From: Streptococcus sp. oral taxon 431
Lineage (GTDB): Bacteria; Bacillota; Bacilli; Lactobacillales; Streptococcaceae
Direction: 5' to 3'
Assembly (NCBI RefSeq): GCF_001553685.1
Contig: NZ_CP014264.1
Span: forward strand, 2,113,906 to 2,177,905
DNA: 64,000 bases
The translations under genes and the position numbers were made by a program. This document shows, piece by piece, positions 1 through 9,190 of the stretch (within the stretch, counting starts at the first letter, position 1; the number at the start of each line of letters is the position of its first letter). The notes beneath the pieces are model-generated. The model searched no databases. It was given only the letters and a program-made list of their open reading frames with translations, and was not told where the DNA came from.

Positions 1-263
1 GCTTCACTAACAGTCTTAACGGGTTCGTTCTTAGCATTAACTTCCTTTGGAACTCCCTTAACTGCTTGCTGATTTGCCTTCACAACAGTTGTCTCACTAA
101 TTGCTTCGATATCAACTTGCGCTGGTTTCTTCCCAAAAAGGCCAAAGAAACCTTTTTTCTCCCTTGAGACAACCTTGATATGCGCCTTCATTCTAGGAAT
201 CTCCAATTCCTTCAATCCCGTTTGGATCGCTTCCTCAACAGTTGAACCTGTAAATAATACCAT
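1..263 (-). CDS. khpB: RNA-binding protein KhpB/Jag (EloR), N-terminal part only
   Basis: The gene runs off the left edge, so only the first 87 codons are present. The protein begins MVLFTGSTVEEAIQTGLKEL and contains the Jag_N signature EKKGFFGLFGKKPAQVDI near residues 45-62. In streptococci KhpB (also Jag or EloR) pairs with KhpA, binds RNA and controls cell elongation and division; its KH and R3H RNA-binding domains lie in the missing C-terminal part. It follows yidC by 14 bp on the same strand, the standard rnpA-yidC-khpB order. The ATG at 261-263 has a GGAGGAAT-type ribosome site just upstream. Identification rests on the Jag_N motif and the context. Confidence 0.93.
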   Translation of the reverse strand, partial: MVLFTGSTVEEAIQTGLKELEIPRMKAHIKVVSREKKGFFGLFGKKPAQVDIEAISETTVVKANQQAVKGVPKEVNAKNEPVKTVSE

Positions 264-277
264 TACAAGATTCCTCC

Positions 278-1111
278 TTACTTTTTCTTTTTCTGTGCTT
301 TCTTGAGAGCTTTTCTCTTCTTGATTTCTAAATCCTTCTTAGCCTGTACTCCCGCCTCACGCTCTGCAATAATCTTAAATGGATTGTTGAGCAGATAGGT
401 TTGGAGCACCTGATAAGCATTGGATACCGCCCAGTATAAGGCAACCCCACTTGGTGAATACATGGCAAAGAAGAAAATCATGACTGGCATTGCATACATC
501 ATTCCTGTCATAGCACCATTTTTCTCAACCATGGCCTTATTGGATAACCAGGTGCTAAGGAAAGTAAAGATAGCTGCCAGAATAGGCAAAACAAAAGTCG
601 TATCAACATCACCAAGGTTAATCCATAAGAAATGACCCGTTTTTAGAAATTCTACCCTACTCAAAGCTTGGAACAAGGCCAACAAGACTGGCATTTGGAT
701 TAAGATTGGCCAAAGAGAAGCTGATTGCTTCACACCATGTTGCTTGAACAACTGACGCATTTCTTGATCCAGCTTGGTACGGCTCTCCATATCCCGTCCC
801 GGATAACGTTCTCGCAACTCCTTAACCAGTGGTTGTACTTCTTGCATCTTTCTAGATGCCACCATCTGTATCTGAAAGACTGGTAAAAGAATGGTTCTGA
901 TTAAAAGGGTAAATAAAATAATCCCCAGACCAATACTTGTATCAAATGATAAAAAGCGAATAGTTTCAGCAAAAAAATAAACAAATTTACTCCAAAAACC
1001 TGTTGATTCAGCTGTAATCTCACTCGTCGTACCACTAGCCGTGCAGGCGCTCATCACAAATAAAGCAAACACCATTAAGCTAGTCAACTGTAATTTCTTT
1101 TTCACTCCCAT
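278..1111 (-). CDS. yidC: Membrane protein insertase YidC (YidC1 type)
   Basis: YidC/Oxa1-family insertase of 277 residues that places membrane proteins in the cytoplasmic membrane alone or with SecYEG. The N-terminus is a lipoprotein signal with hydrophobic stretch and cleavage site MSAC (Cys near residue 23), followed by the conserved Oxa1 core: a transmembrane segment around 56-76 with the conserved Arg in [15 protein letters not shown], a cytoplasmic hairpin rich in charges, three more membrane segments, and a Lys/Arg-rich tail ending in KKAQKKKK. It overlaps the end of rnpA by 32 bp, so the two are co-transcribed and probably coupled. The start may be the ATG at 1111 or the in-frame GTG two codons later. 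The position directly after rnpA indicates the YidC1/SpoIIIJ paralogue rather than YidC2. Confidence 0.96.
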   Translation of the reverse strand: MGVKKKLQLTSLMVFALFVMSACTASGTTSEITAESTGFWSKFVYFFAETIRFLSFDTSIGLGIILFTLLIRTILLPVFQIQMVASRKMQEVQPLVKELRERYPGRDMESRTKLDQEMRQLFKQHGVKQSASLWPILIQMPVLLALFQALSRVEFLKTGHFLWINLGDVDTTFVLPILAAIFTFLSTWLSNKAMVEKNGAMTGMMYAMPVMIFFFAMYSPSGVALYWAVSNAYQVLQTYLLNNPFKIIAEREAGVQAKKDLEIKKRKALKKAQKKKK

Positions 1112-1451
1112 TTCCTTCCTGGTAAATCTTTGATAACTTTAATACGTGAAGTAGATTTTTTCCCATTTCCGCGTAGTCCAAGATTTCAACACCTTTTCGA
1201 GCAATCACAACAAAATCTACGTTTTCAACCAGCTGATTTTTATGTTCAATCAGAATATGTCGAATTCTTCTTTTGATCTGATTTCTCATGACAGCGTTTC
1301 CCAATTTTTTGCTGACAGACAGACCAACTCGAAAATGCTGCTCATTATTTTCTAATCGATAAATAACAAATTTACGATTAGCAAAACTCTCCCCTTTTTT
1401 AAATATTGCACTAAAATCTTTCTCTTTTTTTACACGAAAGCGTTTTTTCAA
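1080..1451 (-). CDS. rnpA: Ribonuclease P protein component
   Basis: 123-residue basic protein that binds the catalytic RNA of RNase P and helps remove the 5' leader of pre-tRNA. The family signature is visible at [19 protein letters not shown] (about residues 57-75), after the conserved [15 protein letters not shown] segment. The start at 1451 gives [13 protein letters not shown], as in other streptococci. It is the first gene of the rnpA-yidC-khpB operon. rpmH, which lies upstream of rnpA in many bacteria, is not here; the gene upstream is unrelated. Confidence 0.97.
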   Translation of the reverse strand: MKKRFRVKKEKDFSAIFKKGESFANRKFVIYRLENNEQHFRVGLSVSKKLGNAVMRNQIKRRIRHILIEHKNQLVENVDFVVIARKGVEILDYAEMGKNLLHVLKLSKIYQEGNGSEKEITVD

Positions 1452-1481
1452 AATTCAACTCCATCTATTAAAACTACTACT

Positions 1482-1509
1482 ATTATACCATAATTTTTCA
1501 AAAAGCCAA
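1482..1509 (-). promoter_or_regulatory. Promoter of rnpA-yidC-khpB
   Basis: On the minus strand an extended -10 element TGGTATAAT (1482-1490) lies 16 bp downstream of a -35-like TTGGCT (1504-1509). It sits about 30 bp upstream of the rnpA start codon and explains expression of the three-gene operon. Confidence 0.7.
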
Positions 1510-1618
1510 TCATAGCAAGGTTTTAGCCCATTTTACAGAATGAAAAAACTAGTTTTATCCTTTAAATCATATTATTTTTTGACAAATTTACAAATTTGAA
1601 CATGCTACTTTCTCTTGA

Positions 1619-1654
1619 GATAAAACAAAAGTCACCCTTTGGAGTGACTTTTGT
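1619..1654 (-). terminator. Intrinsic terminator downstream of the PFL-family gene
   Basis: Perfect 11-bp inverted repeat (ACAAAAGTCAC at 1625-1635, GTGACTTTTGT at 1644-1654) with a short loop. On the minus strand it is followed by a T-rich run. It closes the two-gene unit starting at 3385. The remaining bases between rnpA and 1772 hold no ORF or other structure that I can support. Confidence 0.7.
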
Positions 1655-1771
1655 AGGAGATTATTATGAAAAAGTTAGGATTTTAATTAAATAAAGTTAG
1701 GAGGTCTTTATTTAATAATAGTAGTATACAGGTCTATCCTTAAACCCAACTTAAACAGATTCAATTTCTTT

Positions 1772-3109
1772 TTAATTTTTAAAACTATGGATTGGAGCTG
1801 GGATTTGTCCTCCACGTGCAATGAAATCAACAGACGATGCACCGTTGACTTTCATGACTGGAGCTGTTCCTAAAAGGCCACCAAACTCAATCATGTCGCC
1901 TTCTTTTCCTTTTGGAATAATACGTACAGCAGTTGTTTTCATGTTGATGACTCCGATAGCAGCTTCATCCGCAATCATTGCCGCAATCGTTTCTGCAGGT
2001 GTATCCTCAGGAATGGCAATCATATCCAAACCAACTGAACAGATAGCTGTCATAGCTTCTAATTTTTCCAAATTAAGGGATCCGTTTTGCACTGCAGCAA
2101 TCATCCCCTCGTCTTCAGAAACTGGAATAAAAGCACCTGACAAACCACCAACTTGGTTGCAAGCCATAACTCCACCTTTTTTAACTTGGTCGTTCAAGAG
2201 AGCCAAGGCAGCAGTCGTTCCATGAGTCCCAACTGTCTCTAACCCCATTTCTTCAAGAACACGAGCTACAGAATCACCCACTGCTGGAGTTGGAGCTAAA
2301 CTCAAATCGACAATCCCAAAATCAACTCCGAGGCGCTCACTAGCCATTTGACCAACCAATTGACCAATACGAGTAATCTTGAAAGCTGTTTTTTTAACAG
2401 TTTCAGCAACAACATCAAAGCTCTGACCTCGAACTTTTTCCAAGGCACGTTTGACAACACCCGGTCCTGAAACACCTACATTGATGATGACATCTGCTTC
2501 ACCTACACCATGAAAAGCGCCTGCCATAAAAGGATTGTCCTCTACCGCGTTGGCAAATACAACCAATTTAGCCGCACCCATATCAGATAAAGAAGCTGTT
2601 TCCTTGATAATGCGTCCCATATCCGCTACTGCAGTCATATTGATGCCCGATTTGGTAGAACCGATATTTACTGATGAACAAACCTTATCTGTTTCTGCTA
2701 AGGCACGAGGAATAGAGTTGATGAGGATTTCATCACCTTTTTGATAACCCTTTTGTACCAAGGCTGAAAAACCACCAATGAAGTCAACACCAATTTCTTT
2801 CGCAGCTTTATCCAGTGCTTTAGCTAAGACTACATAATCCGTCGCATAGGTAGCAGCACCAATCAAGGAAATTGGAGTAACTGATACCCGTTTATTTACG
2901 ATGGGAATTCCCAGCTCAGCCGCAATTTCATCCCCAACAGCCACTAAATTAGCTGCTTTTGTAGTAATCTTTTCATATATTTTATCCGCAGCACGATTGA
3001 TATCTGGATCGATACAGTCCAAAAGGGAAATCCCCATGGTAATGGTTCTAATGTCAAAGTTTTGCTCCTCAATCATAGCGATTGTTTCGGTAACTTGTCT
3101 AATATCCAT
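1772..3109 (-). CDS. PFL family protein (UPF0210/DUF711)
   Basis: 445-residue cytosolic protein of the UPF0210/DUF711 family, related in fold to pyruvate-formate-lyase-like proteins; no reaction has been firmly assigned. The sequence begins [20 protein letters not shown] and is rich in Gly/Ala stretches typical of the family (for example [17 protein letters not shown] near residue 215), with full expected length and no signal peptide. It starts 9 bp after the ACT-domain gene, forming a conserved two-gene operon across Gram-positives. I recall the same pair next to rplQ in pneumococcus, which suggests that the small ACT protein senses an amino acid or similar ligand for this enzyme; that link is inference. 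Confidence 0.9.
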   Translation of the reverse strand: MDIRQVTETIAMIEEQNFDIRTITMGISLLDCIDPDINRAADKIYEKITTKAANLVAVGDEIAAELGIPIVNKRVSVTPISLIGAATYATDYVVLAKALDKAAKEIGVDFIGGFSALVQKGYQKGDEILINSIPRALAETDKVCSSVNIGSTKSGINMTAVADMGRIIKETASLSDMGAAKLVVFANAVEDNPFMAGAFHGVGEADVIINVGVSGPGVVKRALEKVRGQSFDVVAETVKKTAFKITRIGQLVGQMASERLGVDFGIVDLSLAPTPAVGDSVARVLEEMGLETVGTHGTTAALALLNDQVKKGGVMACNQVGGLSGAFIPVSEDEGMIAAVQNGSLNLEKLEAMTAICSVGLDMIAIPEDTPAETIAAMIADEAAIGVINMKTTAVRIIPKGKEGDMIEFGGLLGTAPVMKVNGASSVDFIARGGQIPAPIHSFKN

Positions 3110-3118
3110 AAATACCTC

Positions 3119-3385
3119 CTAGATATTGTACATAGCATCAAAAATAGCCGCACTTTGAATATTGATTTTGACATTCAAAGTCTGACCAAAAACCTCAAAT
3201 TCGTTTCTAAGATGAGTAAAATCTTGTTTTTCATCACTAGATACCACAGCCATCATTGTAAAGAATTCATCCAGGACTGTTTGTGAGATATCATCAATAT
3301 TTAAGCCTAATTCAGCAATTTTTGTCGCAACACCTGCAACAATTCCAGATTTATCTTTACCAACAACAGTAATAATAGCTTTCAT
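3119..3385 (-). CDS. ACT domain protein (UPF0237)
   Basis: 88-residue protein consisting of a single ACT domain (MKAIITVVGKDKSGIVAGVA at the start, a beta-strand followed by the ligand-binding Gly turn). ACT domains bind amino acids or other small effectors at dimer interfaces. UPF0237 members resemble the N-terminal half of GcvR-like regulators. It is the first gene of a pair with the PFL-family protein 9 bp downstream. No catalytic domain is attached, so it probably acts as a sensor subunit or homodimer; the ligand cannot be told from sequence. Confidence 0.9.
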   Translation of the reverse strand: MKAIITVVGKDKSGIVAGVATKIAELGLNIDDISQTVLDEFFTMMAVVSSDEKQDFTHLRNEFEVFGQTLNVKINIQSAAIFDAMYNI

Positions 3386-3656
3386 GATTAAACTCCGTTT
3401 CTAACACAGAACGATATCCATTTCGGCCAAAAACAAAATAAAAAAGAGGGATAGAGTAACTAAATCACTTAATAGTGAACAATTATCCAAGTTGAAACCC
3501 TAAAAAAATCTCTTAGTTGATCTTGTACCAGGCTAGTATTTTTTACCAAGTCGCTAGTTTAGAACTTGAAACTGATAGTATATTAGCTCATAACCTTTTT
3601 ATAGAATATTTTTGAAAAAATGAACATTGTTGATTTTCGTTTTAAATAGTATAGCA
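3386..3656 (-). promoter_or_regulatory. Promoter and long leader of the ACT/PFL operon
   Basis: An extended -10 TGCTATACT lies at 3648-3656 (minus strand), about 260 bp upstream of the ACT start codon, leaving a long untranslated leader. Within the leader are short self-complementary pieces (CACT-ATTA-AGTG near 3465-3476, and a GGATA/TATCC pair enclosing it) followed on the minus strand by a T-rich run, and a CTAG-containing pair near 3530-3555. I see no ORF. A closer promoter (TATACT-like near 3580) is possible. The leader may be regulatory, but I cannot assign a riboswitch class. Confidence 0.35.
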
Positions 3657-3674
3657 TATTTCTTAATAAAATAC

Positions 3675-3732
3675 TCAAAAACGCCTGCTTACGAAATTGT
3701 TCTTTAGTAAAAAACAATTTCGTAAACAAGCG
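3675..3732 (-). terminator. Terminator of the S10-spc-alpha operon
   Basis: A long inverted repeat, arms 3682-3701 and 3713-3732 (18 of 20 positions complementary, 11-nt loop), is followed on the minus strand by TTTTTGAGTATTTT. It lies about 120 bp beyond the rplQ stop codon, after the L17 downstream element, and is the strongest terminator in this gap. Confidence 0.85.
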
Positions 3733-3741
3733 TCTACCTTA

Positions 3742-3835
3742 TCATCTTATGATGAGTGTTCCCGCTAGGACATAAGTCCTAGCGGTAGACCAGAGCTAGA
3801 CTAAGAGCACAAGACTCCATCATCATAACACTCAA
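3742..3835 (-). ncRNA. L17 downstream element (L17DE) RNA motif
   Basis: Immediately after rplQ on the minus strand there is a perfect 10-bp hairpin (CCGCTAGGAC at 3762-3771 and GTCCTAGCGG at 3776-3785, ATAA loop), enclosed by a closing helix GAGTGTT/AACACTC (about 3754-3760 and 3827-3833). The L17 downstream element is a known conserved RNA in the 3' UTR of rplQ in Lactobacillales. The position and nested structure fit, but I have not aligned it to the covariance model. Its function is unknown. Confidence 0.6.
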
Positions 3836-3849
3836 CAAAATTGATGATT

Positions 3850-4236
3850 TTATACTAATTCGATGATTGCCATTGGCGCTGCATCACCACGACGTGGTTC
3901 AGTTTTAAGGATACGAGTGTATCCACCGTTACGCTCAGCATAACGAGGTGCGATTTCTGAGAACAATTTTTGAAGTGCTGTAGTAGAAGTGTACTTATCA
4001 GTTGCTTCATCATAGTTTTCAGATGCGATTTCATTACGTACGAAAGCAGCTGCTTGACGACGTGCATGCAAATCACCACGTTTACCTAGAGTAATCATTT
4101 TTTCAACAGTTTTACGGATTTCTTTAGCACGAGCTTCAGTTGTCACGATTGATTCGTTGATCAAAAGGTCAGTTGTCAAATCGCGAAGCATTGCTTTACG
4201 TTGTGAGCTAGTGCGTCCTAGTTTACGGTAAGCCAT
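3850..4236 (-). CDS. rplQ: 50S ribosomal protein L17
   Basis: 128 residues, beginning [20 protein letters not shown], the L17 signature. It binds 23S rRNA near the exit-tunnel side of the large subunit. Last gene of the alpha operon, 11 bp after rpoA; its stop is followed by the L17DE element and the operon terminator. A lineage-typical insertion (about residues 85-105) makes it slightly longer than the E. coli protein. Confidence 0.98.
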   Translation of the reverse strand: MAYRKLGRTSSQRKAMLRDLTTDLLINESIVTTEARAKEIRKTVEKMITLGKRGDLHARRQAAAFVRNEIASENYDEATDKYTSTTALQKLFSEIAPRYAERNGGYTRILKTEPRRGDAAPMAIIELV

Positions 4237-4247
4237 TTATTCCTCCT

Positions 4248-5183
4248 TTATTTATCTTTTAATCCAAGACCCAAATCAATGAGTTTGACTTTCACTTCTT
4301 CCAAACTCTTGCGTCCAAGATTTCTTACTTTCATCATCTCTGCTTCAGATTTTTCTGTCAAATCATGCACAGTGTTGATACCGGCACGTTTCAAACAGTT
4401 GTATGAACGCACAGACAAGTCAAGTTCCTCAATCGTACGTTCCAAGATACGGTCGTCCGATTCAGTATCAGCTTCTTTCATCACTTCTGCTGACTTAGCA
4501 ATCTCTGTAAGATTTGTAAACAAATCAAGGTGCTCTGTCAAGATACGTGCTGAAAGCCCTAAAGCATCTTCTGGAATAATTGTTCCATTAGTCAAGATTT
4601 CAAGGGTTAATTTGTCGAAACCATCATTGCTACCTACACGAGCAGGTTCAACTTGATAGTTGACTTTTGTAACTGGTGTATAAATAGAATCTACAGCAAG
4701 TGTTCCAACTGGTGCATTATCTTTTTTATTTTCATCAGCAGGTACATATCCACGACCACTGTTAACAGTCATTGTCGCTTTTAGAGAAGAACCTTCACCG
4801 ATTGTAAAGAGATAATGATCTGGATTTACAATTTCAATGTCGCTATCTGTCAAGATATCTCCAGCTGTAATTTCAGCAGGACCTTGCACATCTAGTTCAA
4901 TGATCTTTTCGTCTTTAACGTAAGATTTTACTGCAATACCTTTGATGTTCAGAATGATTTGCATCACGTCTTCGCGAACACCCGGAACTGTATCAAATTC
5001 ATGCAATACACCTTCGATATTGATAGATGTTACAGCAGCCCCTGGAAGAGAAGCTAGAAGTACACGACGAAGAGAGTTACCAAGTGTTGTACCGTAACCA
5101 CGTTCAAGCGGTTCGATTACAAACTTGCCATAATCTTTATTTTCATCAATTTTTGTTATATTTGGTTTTTCAAACTCGATCAT
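4248..5183 (-). CDS. rpoA: DNA-directed RNA polymerase alpha subunit
   Basis: 311 residues. The N-terminal assembly domain (1 to about 225) contains [20 protein letters not shown], used for dimerisation and binding beta/beta'. A linker leads to the C-terminal domain (about 245-311) with the helix-hairpin-helix [20 protein letters not shown] and the DNA/activator-contacting [10 protein letters not shown]. It sits between rpsK and rplQ, the universal Firmicute alpha-operon arrangement, which couples polymerase and ribosome synthesis. Confidence 0.99.
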   Translation of the reverse strand: MIEFEKPNITKIDENKDYGKFVIEPLERGYGTTLGNSLRRVLLASLPGAAVTSINIEGVLHEFDTVPGVREDVMQIILNIKGIAVKSYVKDEKIIELDVQGPAEITAGDILTDSDIEIVNPDHYLFTIGEGSSLKATMTVNSGRGYVPADENKKDNAPVGTLAVDSIYTPVTKVNYQVEPARVGSNDGFDKLTLEILTNGTIIPEDALGLSARILTEHLDLFTNLTEIAKSAEVMKEADTESDDRILERTIEELDLSVRSYNCLKRAGINTVHDLTEKSEAEMMKVRNLGRKSLEEVKVKLIDLGLGLKDK

Positions 5184-5225
5184 TTAGTTACTCCCTCTTA
5201 AACGAAAAGCAGTGTAAGGTTATGA

Positions 5226-5609
5226 TTATACACGGCGACGTTTTGGAGGACGAGCACCATTGTGTGGCACTGGAGTCACATCACGAATTGCTGTTACTTC
5301 AAGACCAGCGGCAGCAAGAGCACGAATAGCTGACTCACGACCAGAACCTGGACCTTTAACAGTAACTTCAACTGACTTAAGACCGTGTTCTTGTGCAGAT
5401 TTAGCAGCAGCTTCAGAAGCCATTTGAGCAGCAAATGGTGTAGATTTACGAGAACCTTTGAAACCAAGAGCACCAGCTGATGACCAAGCAATTGCATTAC
5501 CATGCACATCAGTAATCATAACAATAGTGTTATTAAATGTAGCGTGAATATGAGCAATACCAGATTCGATATTCTTTTTCACACGACGTTTACGTGTTGG
5601 TTTAGCCAA
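5226..5609 (-). CDS. rpsK: 30S ribosomal protein S11
   Basis: 127 residues. The conserved core [20 protein letters not shown] and the C-terminal tail [11 protein letters not shown] identify S11, which with S6/S18 forms the platform of the small subunit and touches mRNA near the E site. 17 bp after rpsM; 42 bp before rpoA. Confidence 0.98.
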
Positions 5610-5626
5610 GACTTTTACCTCCTATA

Positions 5627-5992
5627 TTATTTTTTCTTACCAGCAATCGCAACAGCTTTACCTTTACGAGTGCGAGCGTTGTTTTTAGTGTTTTGTCCAC
5701 GGACAGGAAGTCCACGACGGTGACGGATACCACGGTATGAACCGATTTCCATCAAACGTTTGATGTTCAAGTTAACTTCACGACGAAGGTCACCTTCAAC
5801 TTTAATTGCATCCACTTCACGACGGATAGCATCTTCTTGATCTGGTGTAAGATCGCGAACACGTACATCTTCTGAAATTCCAGCAGCTGCTAAGATTTTC
5901 TTAGATGTTGGAAGTCCGATACCGTACACATAAGTCAATGAAATTACTACGCGTTTGTCATTTGGAATGTCAACTCCAGCAATACGAGCCAT
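5627..5992 (-). CDS. rpsM: 30S ribosomal protein S13
   Basis: 121 residues, starting [20 protein letters not shown] and ending in the basic tail containing [19 protein letters not shown] that contacts P-site tRNA. Located in the head of the small subunit. 17-bp spacing to both rpmJ and rpsK, so it is translated within one polycistronic message. Confidence 0.98.
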   Translation of the reverse strand: MARIAGVDIPNDKRVVISLTYVYGIGLPTSKKILAAAGISEDVRVRDLTPDQEDAIRREVDAIKVEGDLRREVNLNIKRLMEIGSYRGIRHRRGLPVRGQNTKNNARTRKGKAVAIAGKKK

Positions 5993-6009
5993 GTTTTCTC
6001 CTTTCTATC

Positions 6010-6126
6010 TTATCCTTGACGTTGTTTGTGTTTTGGATTTGCTGGGCAAATTACCATAACACGACCATTACGACGAATTACTTTACAGTATTCGCAAATT
6101 GGTTTGACCGATGGTCTTACTTTCAT
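6010..6126 (-). CDS. rpmJ: 50S ribosomal protein L36 (zinc form)
   Basis: Short gene of 38 codons plus stop: starts [20 protein letters not shown] and ends [11 protein letters not shown]. Cys11, Cys14, Cys27 and His33 are all present, so this is the zinc-binding (C+) form. Placed between infA and rpsM as in other Firmicutes, with its own ribosome site (GGAGG-like) before the ATG at 6124-6126. Confidence 0.97.
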
Positions 6127-6150
6127 TTCTTATCCCTCCAAGTTTTTCGA

Positions 6151-6369
6151 TTATTTAAAGCGGTAAGTGATACGTCCACGTGTCAAGTCATATGGACTCA
6201 TTTCGACAGTAACACGATCTCCCGCTAAAATACGAATATAGTTTTTACGAATTTTACCAGAAACTGTTGCTAAAATCTGATGTCCATTTTCAAGTTCAAC
6301 CGTAAACATTGCATTCGGCATAGTATCAACTACTTTACCTTCAACTTCAATCACATCGTCTTTTGCCAC
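6151..6369 (-). CDS. infA: Translation initiation factor IF-1
   Basis: 72 residues when started at the GTG at 6367-6369, giving (M)[25 protein letters not shown] box lies 7-8 bp upstream of this GTG, and homologues begin at this residue. An upstream in-frame extension lacks IF-1 similarity and a ribosome site. The single S1/OB fold ends [11 protein letters not shown]-1 occupies the A site during initiation. The GTG start and a private promoter in the adk-infA gap suggest separately tuned expression. Confidence 0.97.
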   Translation of the reverse strand: MAKDDVIEVEGKVVDTMPNAMFTVELENGHQILATVSGKIRKNYIRILAGDRVTVEMSPYDLTRGRITYRFK

Positions 6370-6442
6370 GCAAAAGTACCTCCATAAATTTCGATTTGAT
6401 GCCTCTAGACACAGAGACAACAATTATAAGTCAGACTAACTC

Positions 6443-6471
6443 AGTATAACATTTGTAGAGACATTTTGCAA
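6443..6471 (-). promoter_or_regulatory. Internal promoter for infA and the alpha operon
   Basis: On the minus strand TTGCAA (6466-6471) and TATACT (6443-6448) are separated by exactly 17 bp, with a TG dinucleotide before the -10. It lies 74 bp upstream of the infA GTG, in the widened 117-bp gap after adk. This would allow infA-rpmJ-rpsM-rpsK-rpoA-rplQ to be transcribed apart from the S10/spc message. Confidence 0.7.
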
Positions 6472-6486
6472 GCATGAAAAACGCTT

Positions 6487-7125
6487 TTATTTCAATTTTG
6501 TCAATACTTTTTCGATATCAGCAAAGACATCATTGATATCTTGATTACCTTCAATATCATGTACCAAACCTTTAGCACGATAGTGGGCAATAATCGGTTC
6601 ACCTTGGGCAATATTGACATCCAAACGACGTTTTACTGTTTCAGGTTTGTCATCTTCACGTTGATAGTAGTCTTCTTCTTTGTAATCAACTGGTGGGTTG
6701 AAAACTTTGTGGAAAGTTTCGCCAGTTTCACGGTGAATGATACGACCACTCAAACGTTCGAGTAGACATGATGGATCTACTTCAATATTGATTACACCCT
6801 CAAGTTCAAGACCAAGGTCTACCAAAATTTGATCCAAAGCGTATGCTTGTTCAATGGTACGAGGGAAACCGTCTAAAAGGAATCCTTTATCCTTAATGTC
6901 ATCTTGAGCCAAACGTTCTTTAACGATACCGTTTGTAACTTCATCTGGAACCAACTCGCCTTTGTCGATATAAGACTTAGCTAAGACACCCATTTCAGTT
7001 TGGTTAGCCATTGCCGCACGGAACATATCACCTGTTGAGATATGAGCAACATGGAATTGTTCAACAATTTTTGCTGCTTGTGTACCCTTACCTGCACCAG
7101 GTAAGCCCATAATCAAAAGATTCAT
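6487..7125 (-). CDS. adk: Adenylate kinase
   Basis: 212 residues. It interconverts ATP + AMP and 2 ADP. P-loop [10 protein letters not shown] at residues 7-16; AMP-binding region [22 protein letters not shown] near 82-93; LID domain around [20 protein letters not shown]. The LID has none of the four zinc-binding cysteines present in Bacillus adk, as in other streptococci. Lies between secY and infA in the spc operon. Confidence 0.98.
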   Translation of the reverse strand: MNLLIMGLPGAGKGTQAAKIVEQFHVAHISTGDMFRAAMANQTEMGVLAKSYIDKGELVPDEVTNGIVKERLAQDDIKDKGFLLDGFPRTIEQAYALDQILVDLGLELEGVINIEVDPSCLLERLSGRIIHRETGETFHKVFNPPVDYKEEDYYQREDDKPETVKRRLDVNIAQGEPIIAHYRAKGLVHDIEGNQDINDVFADIEKVLTKLK

Positions 7126-7198
7126 GATTCAAACTCCTTTTTTATTTTTAAATAGAAGCAAAAATTCATTTCAACTCCTATTTAAAAACAAAATAGAA

Positions 7199-7248
7199 GA
7201 GAGGAGATAAAAATCTGACAGGGTCTTTGATTTTTAAACTCCACTCTC
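7199..7248 (-). other. Hairpin in the secY-adk spacer
   Basis: Imperfect inverted repeat, outer arms GAGAGGAG (7199-7206) and CTCCACTCTC (7239-7248), inner arms AAAAATC and GATTTTT, in the 155-bp gap between secY and adk. On the minus strand it is followed by a weak T-rich stretch. It may attenuate transcription into adk or stabilise the upstream message. Confidence 0.5.
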
Positions 7249-7280
7249 TGAGCAATAGTGAATTTTCTTTTCTATTACAA

Positions 7281-8591
7281 TTATTCTGTTGTATTCATGA
7301 AACCAACATACTTACGTTTCAATAAATAACCTTCCAATTGTTTAATTCCTTCAATACCTGTTGAGATAATGATCAAAAGACTTGTTCCCCCAAAAGCAAC
7401 TACTTCTGAAAGACCGAATAAATCCTTAGCTACAATAGGTAAAATAGAAATAACACCTAAGAAGAGGGAACCGACTGTTGCGAGACGACGAAGAAGTTTT
7501 GACATATACTCTTCTGTCCCTTTACCAGGACGGACACCGTGGATATAAGCACCGCTCTTTTGCAAATTTTCTGCTGCCTTCTCTGGATTAATCTGTACAA
7601 ATGTATAGAAGAATGTAAAGAGGATAATCAACAGAGCGTACAAAGCGATACCTGTAGGAGCTGTTGTAGATAGTAACTCCTGAGCACTACGTACCCAGGC
7701 CCAATCAAGACCAGATGCACTTACAAATTGTAAAATTGCCGCTGGTGCTGCTGTAATTGAGCTAGCAAAGATAACTGGAATAACTCCTGCAGGGTTAATC
7801 TTCAATGGAAGATAGGAACTTGACGGTGCTCCTTGTGCTACCTTAGTATACTGAATTGGTATCTTATATTCAGCTTGTTGAACATAAGTTGTAAAGTAAA
7901 CAATTAATAAGACTGCTACGATTAAGATAGCAACAAAAATGAGGGATGAAGTCAAGCGGTCGCTTGGTACGTTGACAAAATAGTCAACATAGATACCCTT
8001 GATCATATCAGGAATTGAAGCAACAATCCCCGCAAAGATAATCATGGAAACACCATTCCCATAACCCTTATCAGTAATTTGCTCTCCCAACCAAGTTACA
8101 ATCATACTACCCGCTGTTAGGATTGCTCCAATCACAAGGAAAACTTGTGGTGTTAGAGGAATAGTCAAAAGTTTGGCTCCAGATAAAGCATTAAAACCAG
8201 CTGTAATTCCGATAGATTGCACGAATGCAAGAACAAGGGCAATATATCGTGTTGCCTGGTTCAATTTTCTACGACCAACTTCCCCTTGTTTACCCCACTC
8301 TACAAACTTTGGTAATAAATCCATTTGTAAGAGTTGGACAACGATAGAAGCAGTAATGTATGGACTAACACCAAGTGCAAAAACCGAAAAGTTTTTCATG
8401 GCATTACCAGACACCAAACTTAACATATTTAGAAAAGATAGACCACTCAAAGCATTCAAGCTATTGGCATTCACCCATGGAACCGTAATGCTAGTCCCGA
8501 TACGGAAGACAAAGACGATAAAAATTGTAAAAAGAATTTTTGATCGAACTTGCTTAACTTTGAAGGCTTCTCTCAATAATTTAAAAAACAT
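7281..8591 (-). CDS. secY: Protein translocase subunit SecY
   Basis: 436 residues with ten predicted membrane helices, the channel of the SecYEG translocon. Family features: plug/first helix region RIGTSITVPWVN, GVSPYITASIVVQLLQMDLL (SecY signature 1, about 74-93) and the cytoplasmic loop before helix 9 with GVRPGKGTEEYM. It is the housekeeping SecY: it is in the spc operon, 12 bp after rplO, not an accessory SecY2 locus. Confidence 0.98.
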   Translation of the reverse strand: MFFKLLREAFKVKQVRSKILFTIFIVFVFRIGTSITVPWVNANSLNALSGLSFLNMLSLVSGNAMKNFSVFALGVSPYITASIVVQLLQMDLLPKFVEWGKQGEVGRRKLNQATRYIALVLAFVQSIGITAGFNALSGAKLLTIPLTPQVFLVIGAILTAGSMIVTWLGEQITDKGYGNGVSMIIFAGIVASIPDMIKGIYVDYFVNVPSDRLTSSLIFVAILIVAVLLIVYFTTYVQQAEYKIPIQYTKVAQGAPSSSYLPLKINPAGVIPVIFASSITAAPAAILQFVSASGLDWAWVRSAQELLSTTAPTGIALYALLIILFTFFYTFVQINPEKAAENLQKSGAYIHGVRPGKGTEEYMSKLLRRLATVGSLFLGVISILPIVAKDLFGLSEVVAFGGTSLLIIISTGIEGIKQLEGYLLKRKYVGFMNTTE

Positions 8592-8603
8592 AGGTCACCT
8601 CTC

Positions 8604-9044
8604 TTAGATGACTTCTACTGAACCACCTTTAGCAGTGATAGCTTCTTCAGCTGATTTAGAGAATTTAGCTGCTTTTACAGACAATTTCTTAGTCAACTCA
8701 CCGTTACCAAGAATTTTGATACCTGATTTTTCAGCTTTAACAATTCCTGATTCGATAAGAACAACTGGAGTTACTTCTGCACCATCTTCAAAGACGTTCA
8801 ATTGGTCAAGGTTAACAATTGCGTATTCTTTAGCGTTGATGTTAGTGAATCCACGTTTTGGAAGACGACGGAACAATGGAGTTTGTCCACCTTCAAAACC
8901 AAGACGTACTCCACCACCGCTACGAGCTTTTTGACCTTTTTGACCACGACCAGATGTTTTACCGTTACCTGATGAAGTACCACGACCAACACGGTTACGA
9001 GTTTTACGAGAACCTTCTGCAGGTTTCAATTCATGAAGTTTCAT
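8604..9044 (-). CDS. rplO: 50S ribosomal protein L15
   Basis: 146 residues. Starts [20 protein letters not shown] and has the Gly/Arg/Lys-rich N-terminal extension ([20 protein letters not shown]) that threads into 23S rRNA. 12 bp before secY. The upstream spacer to rpmD is unusually long (146 bp) and carries two hairpins. Confidence 0.98.
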   Translation of the reverse strand: MKLHELKPAEGSRKTRNRVGRGTSSGNGKTSGRGQKGQKARSGGGVRLGFEGGQTPLFRRLPKRGFTNINAKEYAIVNLDQLNVFEDGAEVTPVVLIESGIVKAEKSGIKILGNGELTKKLSVKAAKFSKSAEEAITAKGGSVEVI

Positions 9045-9080
9045 TATATATTTTCTCCTCTTTTGTAAAATGCTAGCGCC

Positions 9081-9185
9081 GATAAGAGAGAAAAGGTTGT
9101 CTCTCCTATCAACTCGCCTATACCTTTGTCATCAAAGATGACTATATCTAGTTTTAGGGGATGGTATACTGCACATCCCCTAAAA
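9081..9185 (-). other. Two hairpins in the rpmD-rplO spacer
   Basis: The first is a perfect 12-bp inverted repeat (TTTTAGGGGATG at 9152-9163, CATCCCCTAAAA at 9174-9185). The second (GATAAGAGAGA at 9081-9091, TCTCTCCTATC at 9100-9110) has one mismatch. They lie in the 146-bp gap before rplO. Neither is followed by a convincing T-run on the minus strand, so they look like mRNA structure (processing, stability or autoregulation of L15/SecY) rather than full terminators. Confidence 0.6.
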
Positions 9186-9190
9186 TTTCA

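Noticed and set aside
1821..2225. Long opposite-strand open frames inside the PFL gene, and similar ones inside ribosomal genes, mnmG, GH38 and GH125
   Set aside because: They mirror codon bias of the true genes, lack ribosome sites and match no family.
9152..9185. Perfect hairpin before rplO as a full terminator of the spc operon
   Set aside because: No T-run follows on the minus strand, and rplO-secY-adk have no separate promoter that I can see.
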